Shown: in pieces, positions 1 through 7,209 of the stretch
How positions within the stretch are numbered: position 1 is the stretch's first letter
Layout of the letters: every line of letters starts with the position of its first letter
Assembly (NCBI GenBank): GCA_037130015.1
Contig: JBAXTU010000017.1
Coordinates: 1-16,338 of the forward strand
Length of the DNA stretch: 16,338 bases
Direction: 5' to 3'
Source of the DNA: JBAXTU01 sp037130015
GTDB taxonomy: Bacteria > Patescibacteriota > Patescibacteriia > 2-01-FULL-39-33
Program-made: the position numbers and the translations under genes
Notes under the pieces: generated by a model
The model's input: only the letters and a program-made list of their open reading frames with translations
The model's database searches: none
Told to the model about the DNA's origin: nothing

Positions 1-149
1 CTATAGAGCCTATGGCTAATATTGGTGATTGGCCGGTGGAGACGCTTGATGATGGCTGGACCGTGGCGACCGCTGACGGCTCGCTCTCTGCGCATTTTGA
101 ACACACAATTGTGGTGGTTGAAAAAGGCGGAGATATTTTAACCAAATAA
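1..149 (+). CDS. map: Type I methionine aminopeptidase, C-terminal end (partial)
   Basis: This is the last 48 codons of a gene whose start lies outside the window; the reading frame begins at base 3 and ends with TAA at 147-149. The enzyme removes the initiator methionine from nascent proteins in the cytosol, using a two-metal site. The translated tail opens with IEPM, the conserved segment with a metal-ligand glutamate. It then has DGWTV, SLSAHFEHTIVV (whose EHT glutamate is the last metal ligand) and a short end after GGDILT. All are in the order seen in E. coli MetAP. It sits 4 nt upstream of ruvX, so the two are probably co-transcribed. Recognition of the family is firm; nothing can be said about its N-terminus. 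Confidence 0.93.
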   Translation, partial: IEPMANIGDWPVETLDDGWTVATADGSLSAHFEHTIVVVEKGGDILTK

Positions 150-153
150 AATT

Positions 154-537
154 ATGAAACTCCTTGGCATTGACTATGGCGAAGCAAAAATAGGACTGGC
201 GCTTGGCGACACAGAAAGTCGCATGTCTTTGCCATATAAAATTATCAAAAATAATGGCTGGCAAAGTTTTATTGTTGAAGTTTATAAATTATGCCAAGAA
301 GAAAAAATTGAAAAAATAATTATTGGCTTGCCCCAAAACACTCAAAATGAAACTGTCAGTGTTGGTGAAGAAAAAGTTAGGGAACTAGTAAAAGAAATTG
401 AAGCCAGAATAGAATTGCCAGTTGAATTTGAATTGGAAACGCTTTCCACTCAAGCAGCACAAAAATTATCACCTGGCAAAAACGACGACGATATTGCGGC
501 CATGATTATTTTGCAAAGCTATATAGATAAAAACTAA
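154..537 (+). CDS. ruvX: RuvX/YqgF family putative Holliday junction resolvase
   Basis: A 127-residue protein with the RNase H-like fold signature of the YqgF family. GIDYG near residue 5 carries the first catalytic Asp (D7). IIIGLP at about 56-60 is the conserved central strand, and the acidic cluster D111-D113 before IAAMIILQ is the C-terminal catalytic position. Family members are about 130-150 aa, so this one is complete. Known roles of the family are Holliday-junction resolution and, in E. coli, 16S pre-rRNA 5' processing; which applies here is not visible. ATG 154 follows map by 4 nt and recO starts 3 nt after the stop, so these genes form one transcription unit. No clear SD is present. 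Confidence 0.9.
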   Translation: MKLLGIDYGEAKIGLALGDTESRMSLPYKIIKNNGWQSFIVEVYKLCQEEKIEKIIIGLPQNTQNETVSVGEEKVRELVKEIEARIELPVEFELETLSTQAAQKLSPGKNDDDIAAMIILQSYIDKN

Positions 538-540
538 GCC

Positions 541-1107
541 ATGACATTTTTAACAAGTGCCATCACCCTTAAAAAATCAGTTTGGGGTGAAGGTGACTAT
601 CAATATACTCTCTATACCAAAGACCATGGCAAATTGACGGTCATGGCCAAAGGCGCCAAAAAAATTACTTCCAAGCTGGCTTCACATTTGGAGCCTTTTT
701 TGGTGAGTCAAGTCATGTTGGCCCAAGGACAATTGACCAAACATTTGGCTGGTGCGCAAGTGAGTCATAATTATTCGGGCATTAAAAAGGATTTATTCAA
801 GATTTTGTCAGCCAATTGTTTTTTAGAAACCGTTGATTTACTAGTGGTGCGAGATGGCGGGGAAGCGTTGATTTTTAATTTGACCCATAATTTTCTTGAT
901 TGCCTGTCAAAAAGCCAGTACACTCAAGCTGACTTATTAATCCTGAATAAACATTTGTTTGAGCTACTCAAAATTTTGGGTTATGAACCGGAAATTACCG
1001 CCAGCAATCAAAAGCGATTATTAGCTGATTTATATCGCCTAATACGAGAAACTGGCGAAAAAGAGATTAAGAGTTTTGATTTTTTGATTAATGCGCTAAG
1101 GGCCTAA
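541..1107 (+). CDS. recO: DNA repair protein RecO (short form)
   Basis: A 188-residue RecO-like protein. RecO works with RecR to load RecA onto SSB-coated single-stranded DNA. The N-terminal 80 residues look like the RecO OB fold (YTLYTKDHGKLTVMAKGAKK, then a Leu/Val-rich strand region). The helical C-terminal part has an ETVDLLV segment near 97 and a LLILNKHLFELLKILGYEP segment near 131. Typical RecO is about 240 aa; here the C-terminal end is short and no CxxC zinc motif is seen. It follows ruvX by 3 nt. Overall family call is good. The reduced size may reflect genome streamlining. Confidence 0.82.
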   Translation: MTFLTSAITLKKSVWGEGDYQYTLYTKDHGKLTVMAKGAKKITSKLASHLEPFLVSQVMLAQGQLTKHLAGAQVSHNYSGIKKDLFKILSANCFLETVDLLVVRDGGEALIFNLTHNFLDCLSKSQYTQADLLILNKHLFELLKILGYEPEITASNQKRLLADLYRLIRETGEKEIKSFDFLINALRA

Positions 1108-1124
1108 TACGAGTGTTTTTTTAT

Positions 1125-1153
1125 TTGCCTTTTAAAAGGCATTTTGTTATAAT
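1125..1153 (+). promoter_or_regulatory. Promoter for aspS
   Basis: TTGCCT (1125-1130) and TATAAT (1148-1153) are separated by 17 nt, a near-consensus sigma-70/SigA layout. It lies in the largest gap of this gene block, directly upstream of aspS. A 14-nt perfect palindrome, GCCTTTTAAAAGGC (1127-1140), overlaps the -35 box and spacer. It could be an operator or a weak terminator stem for the recO transcript. A GGAGG at 1170-1174 lies 25 nt before the aspS ATG, which is too far for a normal SD. Confidence 0.7.
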
Positions 1154-1199
1154 ATAAACAATTTATTTTGGAGGATAATATCAAAAATAAGACATTTTT

Positions 1200-2654
1200 A
1201 TGACTAGAACAATGATATTTGAGGTGGCTGAAAAAGCCGGACAAACAGTGACTGTCAAAGGTTGGGTGCACACTCGCCGTGACCATGGCAAACTTATTTT
1301 TATTGATATCCGCGATCGTAGCGGAATATGCCAAGTGGTTTTTATTCCTTCTAACAAGCTAGCGCATGAAATGGCGCAAAAATTGCGCAGTGAATTTGTG
1401 GTATCTATTACAGGTCAGGTCAATGAACGTCCTGCCAATATGGTTAATGACAAAATTCCAACCGGTCGTGTAGAAATGTTGGCTGACAGTTTGGAAATTA
1501 TCAATGAAGCCAAAACCCCGCCTTTTCCCATTGATCAATCAACAGCTGAGGTGAGTGAAGAATTACGCCTTAAATATCGCTATTTGGATTTGCGTACTCA
1601 GCGTATGTCCAATAATCTAATCATGCGATCCAAAGTCAATAAGTTTTTTCGTGACTATTTGGGCGAACAAGATTTTTTGGAAATTGAGACTCCAATACTC
1701 ACCAAAGGCACGCCAGAAGGCGCTCGTGAATTTTTGGTGCCGTCGCGTATTTGGGAAGGAAAATTTTATGTTTTGCCTCAATCGCCTCAGCAATTTAAAC
1801 AACTGCTAATGGTTGCTGGTGCTGAAAAATATTTTCAATTGGCTAGATGTTTTCGTGATGAGGATACAAGAGGCGATCGCCAAGCTGAATTCACTCAACT
1901 TGATATTGAAATGAGCTTTATTGAGCAAGAAGATATTTTTGCTCTCATTGAGCCTATGATGATTAAACTCGTTGAAGAATTATATCCGAATAAAAAAATT
2001 ACGGCTAAGCCATTTCCTCGCAAAACTTATGCCGAGTGTATGGAAAAATATGGCAGTGACAAACCTGATTTGAGAGTTAATAAAGAAGATCCCGATGAAT
2101 TGGCGTTTATGTGGCTGATTGATCCGCCCATGTTTAAATACAGTGAAAATGAAAAGAAATTAGTGGCTTCTCATCATCCTTTTACTATGCCTAATCCCGA
2201 AGACATGGAGCGATATCCAGACGAGCCTAGAAAATGGCGCGCACTTGGTTATGATTTGGTTTTGAATGGCTTTGAGGTAGCTGGTGGCTCAATCAGAATC
2301 CACTTGCACGATATTCAACAAAGAGTTTTTGAACTTTTGGGTGTGGGTGAAAATGAAATCAAAAATCGTTTTGGACACATGCTGGAGGCGTTTGAATTTG
2401 GGGCTCCGCCACATGGTGGTATTGCTCCTGGTATTGATCGTTTGATGGCGATTTTACAAAATGAACCAAACATCCGCGAAGTAATTGTTTTCCCCAAGAC
2501 TGGCGACAGTCGTGATGTTATGATGGATGCGCCGAATTATACTTCTCTGAAAGCGCTTCGCGAAGCTAATATTCGCATTGCTGAAAGTGTTGAAGAACAT
2601 GCCAAAAAAGATGGCGTGAATTTGTATGGCGAACAGACACAGACAGCAGATTAA
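1200..2654 (+). CDS. aspS: Aspartyl-tRNA synthetase lacking the GAD insertion, possibly non-discriminating
   Basis: A 484-residue class IIb synthetase that attaches Asp to tRNA. The N-terminal OB anticodon-binding domain (about 1-105) includes GWVHTRRDHGKLIFIDIRDR. The catalytic domain carries motif 2 (FRDEDTRGDRQAEFTQLD, about 218-235) and motif 3 (GGIAPGIDRL, 406-415). Bacterial AspRS is usually near 590 aa. Here GSDKPDLR (285-292) is followed after about 10 residues by the FMWLIDPPMF segment (303-312), so the roughly 110-residue GAD domain is missing. His29 in the L1 loop (RRDHG) matches the residue found in non-discriminating bacterial AspRS, where E. coli has Leu. This suggests it may also charge tRNA-Asn. 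ATG 1200 is the first possible in-frame start after a TAA at 1188; M5 is an alternative. Confidence 0.95.
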   Translation: MTRTMIFEVAEKAGQTVTVKGWVHTRRDHGKLIFIDIRDRSGICQVVFIPSNKLAHEMAQKLRSEFVVSITGQVNERPANMVNDKIPTGRVEMLADSLEIINEAKTPPFPIDQSTAEVSEELRLKYRYLDLRTQRMSNNLIMRSKVNKFFRDYLGEQDFLEIETPILTKGTPEGAREFLVPSRIWEGKFYVLPQSPQQFKQLLMVAGAEKYFQLARCFRDEDTRGDRQAEFTQLDIEMSFIEQEDIFALIEPMMIKLVEELYPNKKITAKPFPRKTYAECMEKYGSDKPDLRVNKEDPDELAFMWLIDPPMFKYSENEKKLVASHHPFTMPNPEDMERYPDEPRKWRALGYDLVLNGFEVAGGSIRIHLHDIQQRVFELLGVGENEIKNRFGHMLEAFEFGAPPHGGIAPGIDRLMAILQNEPNIREVIVFPKTGDSRDVMMDAPNYTSLKALREANIRIAESVEEHAKKDGVNLYGEQTQTAD

Positions 2655-2668
2655 TACAATTAAGAAAT

Positions 2669-3220
2669 ATGAAAATAAAAAAGACCATTTTTCTATCAAT
2701 TGGAATTATTATTGCCCTGCTAATAGGCGTGATTTTATTTTTTTTCTTTCCAAGGTATTATTTTGATCGCGATATAAGGCTTTGTATGAGCATAAAAGAT
2801 ATGCAGACATCTTGTGTAGCTTCAATTGCCATTGAAAGAGATGATCCAAATATTTGTATTACTGCGTTTGGCGGGTGGCTCTCCACAAAAAAAGAAGATT
2901 GTATGAGTTATTTTGTAGAAAAAAAAGGTGATTCTGAGTCTTGCAAGTTTCTTTCTTCTAAGGATATTAGTGGTAAAGAAATTAACGATTCTTATATTAA
3001 TGACTGTTTAATTAAATCATTAACCAATAATCCAGATCCGAAAGTTTGTGATGGTATTGATGAAACCTTTGATAGATATCAATGTTATTATACTTTAGCA
3101 AAAGAACATGGGCTAGTTGGTTATTGTGATAAGTTGATTGGAAAATTAAAAAATCCTGATAATAATTTAATAGAAGTTGATTGGACCGATTTGCAGTATA
3201 GGTGTCGGAAAGGTTTATAA
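2669..3220 (+). CDS. Membrane-anchored cysteine-repeat protein of unknown function
   Basis: A 183-residue protein that I do not recognise at family level. Residues 5-27 form a hydrophobic segment after a lysine-rich start (MKIKK), so it is an uncleaved anchor or signal peptide with the rest outside the cytosol. The exported part has ten cysteines (39, 49, 63, 78, 92, 113, 127, 139, 153, 179). Many are spaced 12-15 residues apart, in a degenerate repeat of the type D-x(3)-C ... D/Y-x-C-(hydrophobic). Regular Cys pairs suggest disulfide-stabilised repeats. The gene starts 14 nt after aspS with no SD and may be read through from its promoter. Similar Cys-repeat proteins are common in CPR genomes by my recollection; no function is assigned. 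Confidence 0.75.
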   Translation: MKIKKTIFLSIGIIIALLIGVILFFFFPRYYFDRDIRLCMSIKDMQTSCVASIAIERDDPNICITAFGGWLSTKKEDCMSYFVEKKGDSESCKFLSSKDISGKEINDSYINDCLIKSLTNNPDPKVCDGIDETFDRYQCYYTLAKEHGLVGYCDKLIGKLKNPDNNLIEVDWTDLQYRCRKGL

Positions 3221-3221
3221 A

Positions 3222-3332
3222 AATTTTATTTATAATTTTGACACTAAAGAGGTAAAAGAAATTTTTACTAATGGCGATCCCGAAAAAACTTCTACTTTTG
3301 AAGTGATTAACCTTAAAGCATTTAAAATTTAA
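3222..3332 (+). pseudogene. C-terminal remnant of a degraded gene
   Basis: A coding-like stretch without a start codon ends at TAA 3330-3332, in a different frame from the gene upstream. It reads YNFDTKEVKEIF, then TNGDPEKTSTFEVINLK. This is normal protein composition with balanced polar and hydrophobic residues, unlike random AT-rich spacer. It directly follows the stop of the Cys-repeat gene and has no ATG, GTG or TTG start in frame before that stop. The simplest reading is the tail of a lost gene, joined here by deletion. It could also be an extension of the Cys-repeat gene displaced by a frameshift. Family unknown. Confidence 0.4.
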
Positions 3333-3334
3333 TT

Positions 3335-4132
3335 ATGAAAAAATTTCTTCCTTTGTTTTTGATCGTGCTAGCTGTGGTTTTATCTGGCTGTACATTGCCG
3401 GGGCAAAAACCAATCTCGTCCACGGCATTCACGCAAGATACTAATATTTGTCCTGATGGCTCGGTTGTCGTTCGAATTGAAGAAAGTGGCTATTTTGCAC
3501 CGTGCCCGACAGTTTCGTCAACATGTTCCGGAGATGTCTGTCCTCTTGTAGTAAATGAACAATATTCATGCGTTTCTGATACTGATTGTACAATGTCCTG
3601 TGCTTGGGGTGGAGTTAATTTAAAATGGTATAAAGAGGTTGGAGAAAATACCGATTGCGAAGATGGTTGTGTTAATGTTATTTGGGCTCGCAGTGCTGAT
3701 TTAAAATGTATTAGCAACGTTTGCCATATTTTCGGTGGCGGTAAGATTATGGATGATAGTTGCAAATTGAGAGATAATCAATATAAATCAGGTTCCAGCC
3801 AAGATAATAAAACTGGAATGGCTAATCCAGCCTCGGTTTATTGCGGACAAAAAGGTGGCAAGTCAGTGATTCAAAACAGTCCTGTTGGCCAATATGGCTT
3901 ATGTTATTTTCTTGATAATCGCGCTTGCGAAGAGTGGGCCATGTTTAATGGCGATTGTCCGGTTGGCGGAGTTAAGACCACGGGTTATAACACAGAAGCT
4001 CAGAAATTTTGCGCTTGGAGCGGTGGTTCCACTTTTGCTGTTGATAATGCGGTTTGTAAATTCAAAGACGGCTCGCAGTGTTTGGCACAAGATTTTTATA
4101 CTGGGCTTTGTCAAAAAGGAAATAAAAAATAA
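3335..4132 (+). CDS. Cysteine-rich lipoprotein with DUF333 domains
   Basis: A 265-residue secreted lipoprotein. The signal peptide ends in the lipobox LSGC with the lipidated Cys19. A middle Cys-rich part (about 75-145) contains SDTDCTMSCAWGG and EDGC, then C-x(4)-C. Residues about 162-208 match the DUF333 pattern (NPASVYCGQKGGK, GQYGLCYFLDNRACEEWAM, GDCPVGG). A second, degenerate DUF333-like unit follows at 219-259 (AQKFCAWSGG, CKFKDGSQCLAQDF, GLC). DUF333 is a putative hemolysin-like domain of unproven activity, often in duplicate and next to protease-inhibitor-like parts. The protein is expected on the outer face of the cytoplasmic membrane. No promoter or SD is clear; the ATG follows the gene remnant by 2 nt. 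Confidence 0.82.
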   Translation: MKKFLPLFLIVLAVVLSGCTLPGQKPISSTAFTQDTNICPDGSVVVRIEESGYFAPCPTVSSTCSGDVCPLVVNEQYSCVSDTDCTMSCAWGGVNLKWYKEVGENTDCEDGCVNVIWARSADLKCISNVCHIFGGGKIMDDSCKLRDNQYKSGSSQDNKTGMANPASVYCGQKGGKSVIQNSPVGQYGLCYFLDNRACEEWAMFNGDCPVGGVKTTGYNTEAQKFCAWSGGSTFAVDNAVCKFKDGSQCLAQDFYTGLCQKGNKK

Positions 4133-4148
4133 AAAAATAAATTAACTC

Positions 4149-4154
4149 AGGAGG
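4149..4154 (+). promoter_or_regulatory. Strong Shine-Dalgarno of the HD hydrolase gene
   Basis: AGGAGG lies 8 nt before ATG 4163. It is notable because nearly all other genes before 11700 lack a recognisable SD, and it fixes the start of the downstream gene. Confidence 0.8.
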
Positions 4155-4162
4155 AATAATTT

Positions 4163-4831
4163 ATGCAACTAACTTTTAAACAAGTCAAAGAAAATCCAGT
4201 CGTCAATAATTTTATTGAACAAACGGAAAAGCACATGGATGCTATGGGCTACACGGATCATGGTTTTCGTCATACCAATATTGTGGCCGATAGGGCGCAA
4301 TCCTTGGCAAAAAAAATAGGCTTGTCCGCTCGCGAGCAAGAGCTGACTGCCATCGCCGGCTATTGCCATGACATGGGAAATTTTTTGGGTCGCACCCAGC
4401 ATCACTATTGGGCGTCCATGTTGTTTTTTCAAATTTTTGGGCACGACGCTGATAATATCAATGAAGTCTCGACCATCATGCAAGCCATTGCCAGTCATGA
4501 TAAAGACGAAATAAAACTGGTTAGCAAAATTTCCGCCTTGTTGATTTTAGCGGATAAATCAGATGTGCATCGCAGTCGGGTCAAGACTAAAGATTTAATT
4601 ATGATTCGTCAAGATATTCATGATCGCGTCAATTATGCAGCCACGGACAATCAGCTTTTGGTAAATAATCGTCGCAAGGAAATAGAACTTAAAATAAAAA
4701 TTGACACCTCGTTTGCTCAGCCAGTAGAATATTTTGAAATATTTATTGATCGTATGACTTTTTGTCGTTTGGCCGCCAGCTATCTTGGTTATAAATTTGT
4801 GTTGGTGATTAACAATTCTAAATTGTCATAA
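4163..4831 (+). CDS. HD-domain metal-dependent phosphohydrolase
   Basis: A 222-residue cytosolic protein with the HD superfamily metal site in order: H37 (GFRHTN), H69-D70 (CHDMGN), H80/H81 (TQHHYW), H112-D113 (ASHDKDE) and D131 (LILADKSD). These enzymes hydrolyse phosphoesters such as nucleotides or cyclic nucleotides; the substrate cannot be told from sequence. There is no partner domain (no GGDEF, no RelA synthetase), so it is a stand-alone hydrolase. It has the best SD of the first half of the window, AGGAGG at 4149-4154, 8 nt before the ATG. That is unusual among neighbours with no SD and suggests strong independent translation initiation. Confidence 0.82.
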   Translation: MQLTFKQVKENPVVNNFIEQTEKHMDAMGYTDHGFRHTNIVADRAQSLAKKIGLSAREQELTAIAGYCHDMGNFLGRTQHHYWASMLFFQIFGHDADNINEVSTIMQAIASHDKDEIKLVSKISALLILADKSDVHRSRVKTKDLIMIRQDIHDRVNYAATDNQLLVNNRRKEIELKIKIDTSFAQPVEYFEIFIDRMTFCRLAASYLGYKFVLVINNSKLS

Positions 4832-4857
4832 AATAATTAATAAATAATTATAAAAAA

Positions 4858-5823
4858 ATGGAAGAAAAAAATAAATCTGCACATGGCTCCGGACCATTGG
4901 ATGCTTTTTTGAATTTATTGTCGCTCATCACTTTGGGCTGGATGTCCATTTCTATTGGTGCGGTGCTGTTTCAGATTATTAATAAATTTTTTGTGCCCAT
5001 CACTTATCCTGGGGAAACCTTGGCTTTGCAAGGTGCGCTTAAAGGCGGGCTGGCCTCGTCAATCGTGGTGGTGCCTGTATTTTTGTTGGTAGCTTGGGTT
5101 TTGGCTAAAAAATATGCATCAGAAGATCTCAGTCCCAAGAGTGGTATTCATCGCTGGCTAACTTATTTGATGTTGCTTATTTCTTCGCTGGTGATTATTG
5201 GTAGTTTAGTTGGACTTTTAGTAAAATTTTTAAATGGCGATTATGCCACTGGCGTGATGCTTAAAATTTTAGTGGTTTTGATTATTGCGGCTGGAATTTT
5301 TAGTTATTATTTTTATGATTTGCGTCGAAAAAATCATCTGCATAAAGATATTGTGGCGCGTGGTTTTTGGTTTGGCGTGCTTGCCATTGCTATTATTGTT
5401 ATTATTGGTGGACTTGTAATTTCCGACTCGCCAAAAAAAGTTAGACTGATGAACGAAGACAGTCTAAATGTACAAAAGTTGGAAAGTTTTAATATGGCGA
5501 TTATTAATTATTATGGTAGTAATAAAAAATTGCCGGAAAACTTGTCAGGTCTTTATTTTTCTAATTTTGTTGACAAAAATGGTCAGTCATCATTTGGGTA
5601 TACTTTAAAGAGTGAGAATGAGTATGAATTGTGCGCTGATTTTAATTATCCGGCCGCTGACAGTAATGTCAAAATTCCCAATGCTTCTTATGATGATATT
5701 TATTATCATGATGCCGGACATCAATGTTTTACTAAAAAAGTTGACTTGACTCAATTGAATAGTATTCAACAATTCAATATTCCGCCAGAGGCTATTAAGG
5801 CCACGGCTCAACCAACTAATTAA
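4858..5823 (+). CDS. DUF5671 multi-pass membrane protein with exported C-terminal domain
   Basis: A 321-residue membrane protein. Residues about 12-150 match the DUF5671 pattern (DAFLNLLSLITLGWMSISIGAVLF at the first helix) and hold four predicted membrane helices. The second is near 66-84, the third near 103-127, and the fourth near 133-151. A fifth helix at about 170-188 (VLAIAIIVIIGGLVI) leads into an exported domain of about 130 residues. That domain (LMNEDSLNVQKLESFNMAI, LPENLSGL, YELCADF) resembles the C-terminal part of pseudopilin-like proteins: a helix, then a small beta sheet. This membrane-plus-pilin-like layout recurs in Patescibacteria by recollection; its role is unknown. It starts 26 nt after the HD gene, with no SD. 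Confidence 0.72.
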   Translation: MEEKNKSAHGSGPLDAFLNLLSLITLGWMSISIGAVLFQIINKFFVPITYPGETLALQGALKGGLASSIVVVPVFLLVAWVLAKKYASEDLSPKSGIHRWLTYLMLLISSLVIIGSLVGLLVKFLNGDYATGVMLKILVVLIIAAGIFSYYFYDLRRKNHLHKDIVARGFWFGVLAIAIIVIIGGLVISDSPKKVRLMNEDSLNVQKLESFNMAIINYYGSNKKLPENLSGLYFSNFVDKNGQSSFGYTLKSENEYELCADFNYPAADSNVKIPNASYDDIYYHDAGHQCFTKKVDLTQLNSIQQFNIPPEAIKATAQPTN

Positions 5824-5852
5824 ATTTTAAAAATAAAAATAAAAACAAAAAT

Positions 5853-6500
5853 ATGTCCATGCCATCAAAAGTCAAAGCTTATCTTGAAAAAAACGGCGCT
5901 AAGTATGAAGAGTTAGCACACAAAACGGTTTTTACCGCCTATGATGCGGCTGCTACTTTAAAAAAAGAATTAAAACAAATCGCCAAGAATCTGCTCATTG
6001 AAGCCGACAAAACTCATGTGCTCGTGATCGTGCCGGCAGATAAAAAATTGGATCTGGGAAAATTAAAAAAAGCTTTGGGTGCCAAAAAAGTTTCAATTCC
6101 AAAAGAGCAAGTAGTAGTGAAAATTTTAAAAATTAAACCTGGAGCGATTTCTTCTTTTGGCAAGTTGCATAAATTGGAAGTGGTACTGGACAAGACCATG
6201 ACCGGTGTCAAAGAAGCGGTTTTTTCAACTGGCAGTTTCACTGATAGTGTACTAATGAAAGTAAAAGATTTTGTACAAATGGAAGAAGCCAAACTAGCTG
6301 ACATTGCTATGAAAGGCGGTTATGTTATTCCCAAAACAGTGAAGAAACAAATGAAAAAAATAAAAAAAGTTTTGAAAGCAAAAAAACCTGTTAAAGTTGT
6401 CAAAAAACCAATCAAAAAAATTATTAAAAAAGCTGTGAAGAAAGTTGTAAAAAAGACAGTTAAGAAAGCAATTAAAAAAGCAACGAAAAAGAAAAAATAA
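5853..6500 (+). CDS. YbaK/ProXp-type aminoacyl-tRNA editing domain with histone H1-like lysine tail
   Basis: A 215-residue protein in two parts. Residues 1-155 match the YbaK/prolyl-tRNA-editing (INS) fold. K45 in IAKNLLI is at the place of the catalytic lysine, GAISSFG (97-103) matches the family's G-x-x-(S/P)-x-FG loop, and GSFTDSVLMKVKDFV closes the domain. The known family function is trans-editing of misacylated tRNA such as Cys- or Ala-tRNA-Pro. Residues about 156-215 are a tail of KK-x-[VIAT] repeats (KKAVKKVVKKTVKKAIKK), like bacterial H1-type DNA/RNA-binding tails, and probably disordered. The fusion suggests a tail that holds the enzyme on nucleic acid, perhaps tRNA. ATGs at 5853 and 5859 are both possible. 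The gene lies just upstream of scpA. Confidence 0.8.
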   Translation: MSMPSKVKAYLEKNGAKYEELAHKTVFTAYDAAATLKKELKQIAKNLLIEADKTHVLVIVPADKKLDLGKLKKALGAKKVSIPKEQVVVKILKIKPGAISSFGKLHKLEVVLDKTMTGVKEAVFSTGSFTDSVLMKVKDFVQMEEAKLADIAMKGGYVIPKTVKKQMKKIKKVLKAKKPVKVVKKPIKKIIKKAVKKVVKKTVKKAIKKATKKKK

Positions 6501-6507
6501 TTTTGTA

Positions 6508-7203
6508 ATGCATCAATTTGAATTAGAACAATTTAGCGGACCGTTGGACTTATTGCTTCAGCTGATAGAAGACCAAAAGTTGGATATTTCTCAAGTGGCT
6601 TTGGCTCGTGTCACAGATCAGTATTTGGAATATTTAGAAAATAATCCTGGTATTGGTGCCACCGAGCTGGCTGATTTTTTGGTGGTAGCTACCAAGCTTC
6701 TTATTATCAAGTCCAAAACTTTATTGCCGGCTATGGCTGATGATGAAGAGGACAGTGCCGAGTCACTAGAAAATCAATTGAAAATTTATAAGGATTATTT
6801 GGACGCTTCCAAGCTTTTGGAAAAAATGATTGCCAAAAATAATTTTGCTTTCAGTCGTGACAAAATTGTTTTTGTGACCAAACCGACTTTTAGTCCGCCT
6901 GAAGGAATTAAAGCTGAAGATTTGAATTTGTTGTTTGTTAAAATTTTGGAGCGATTGGATTATATAGTCAACTTGCCTCAGAAAGTTTTGGAAAAAACTA
7001 TCAGCTTGCGCGAAATGGTTTCGCATATTCAGTCACAAGTGAAGCTGGCGGAAAAAATGAATTTTCATCATATTTTGTCAGGAGTCAAATCACGCACCGA
7101 AGTGGTGGTATGTTTTATGGCTCTACTTGAACTGATTAAAAAAGGTGAAATCAGTGTCAATCAACAAGGAGTTTTTGATGATATAATAATTGAAAGAGTT
7201 TAA
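6508..7203 (+). CDS. scpA: Segregation and condensation protein A (kleisin)
   Basis: A 231-residue ScpA. The N-terminus has the hallmark FELEQFSGPLDLLLQLIEDQ, then KLDISQVALARVTDQYLEYL. The middle is acidic (DDEEDSAESLENQL), and the C-terminal winged-helix part has SRTEVVVCFMALLELIKKGEI, which binds the SMC head. ScpA bridges SMC heads and binds ScpB for chromosome compaction and segregation. It starts 7 nt after the YbaK gene and is followed by scpB after 6 nt, the usual partner order. Length is normal for the family. Confidence 0.95.
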   Translation: MHQFELEQFSGPLDLLLQLIEDQKLDISQVALARVTDQYLEYLENNPGIGATELADFLVVATKLLIIKSKTLLPAMADDEEDSAESLENQLKIYKDYLDASKLLEKMIAKNNFAFSRDKIVFVTKPTFSPPEGIKAEDLNLLFVKILERLDYIVNLPQKVLEKTISLREMVSHIQSQVKLAEKMNFHHILSGVKSRTEVVVCFMALLELIKKGEISVNQQGVFDDIIIERV

Positions 7204-7209
7204 ATTTTT

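Noticed and set aside
3238..3266. TTGACA as a -35 box before the lipoprotein
   Set aside because: No acceptable -10 lies 16-18 nt downstream, and the site falls in the gene remnant.
3885..4145. 86-codon plus-strand frame inside the DUF333 lipoprotein gene
   Set aside because: It is an alternate frame of a well-supported gene with no SD or family signal.
4811..4825. ACAATT-CTA-AATTGT hairpin at the end of the HD gene as a terminator
   Set aside because: The stem is AT-rich and lacks a T-run; the match is likely chance.
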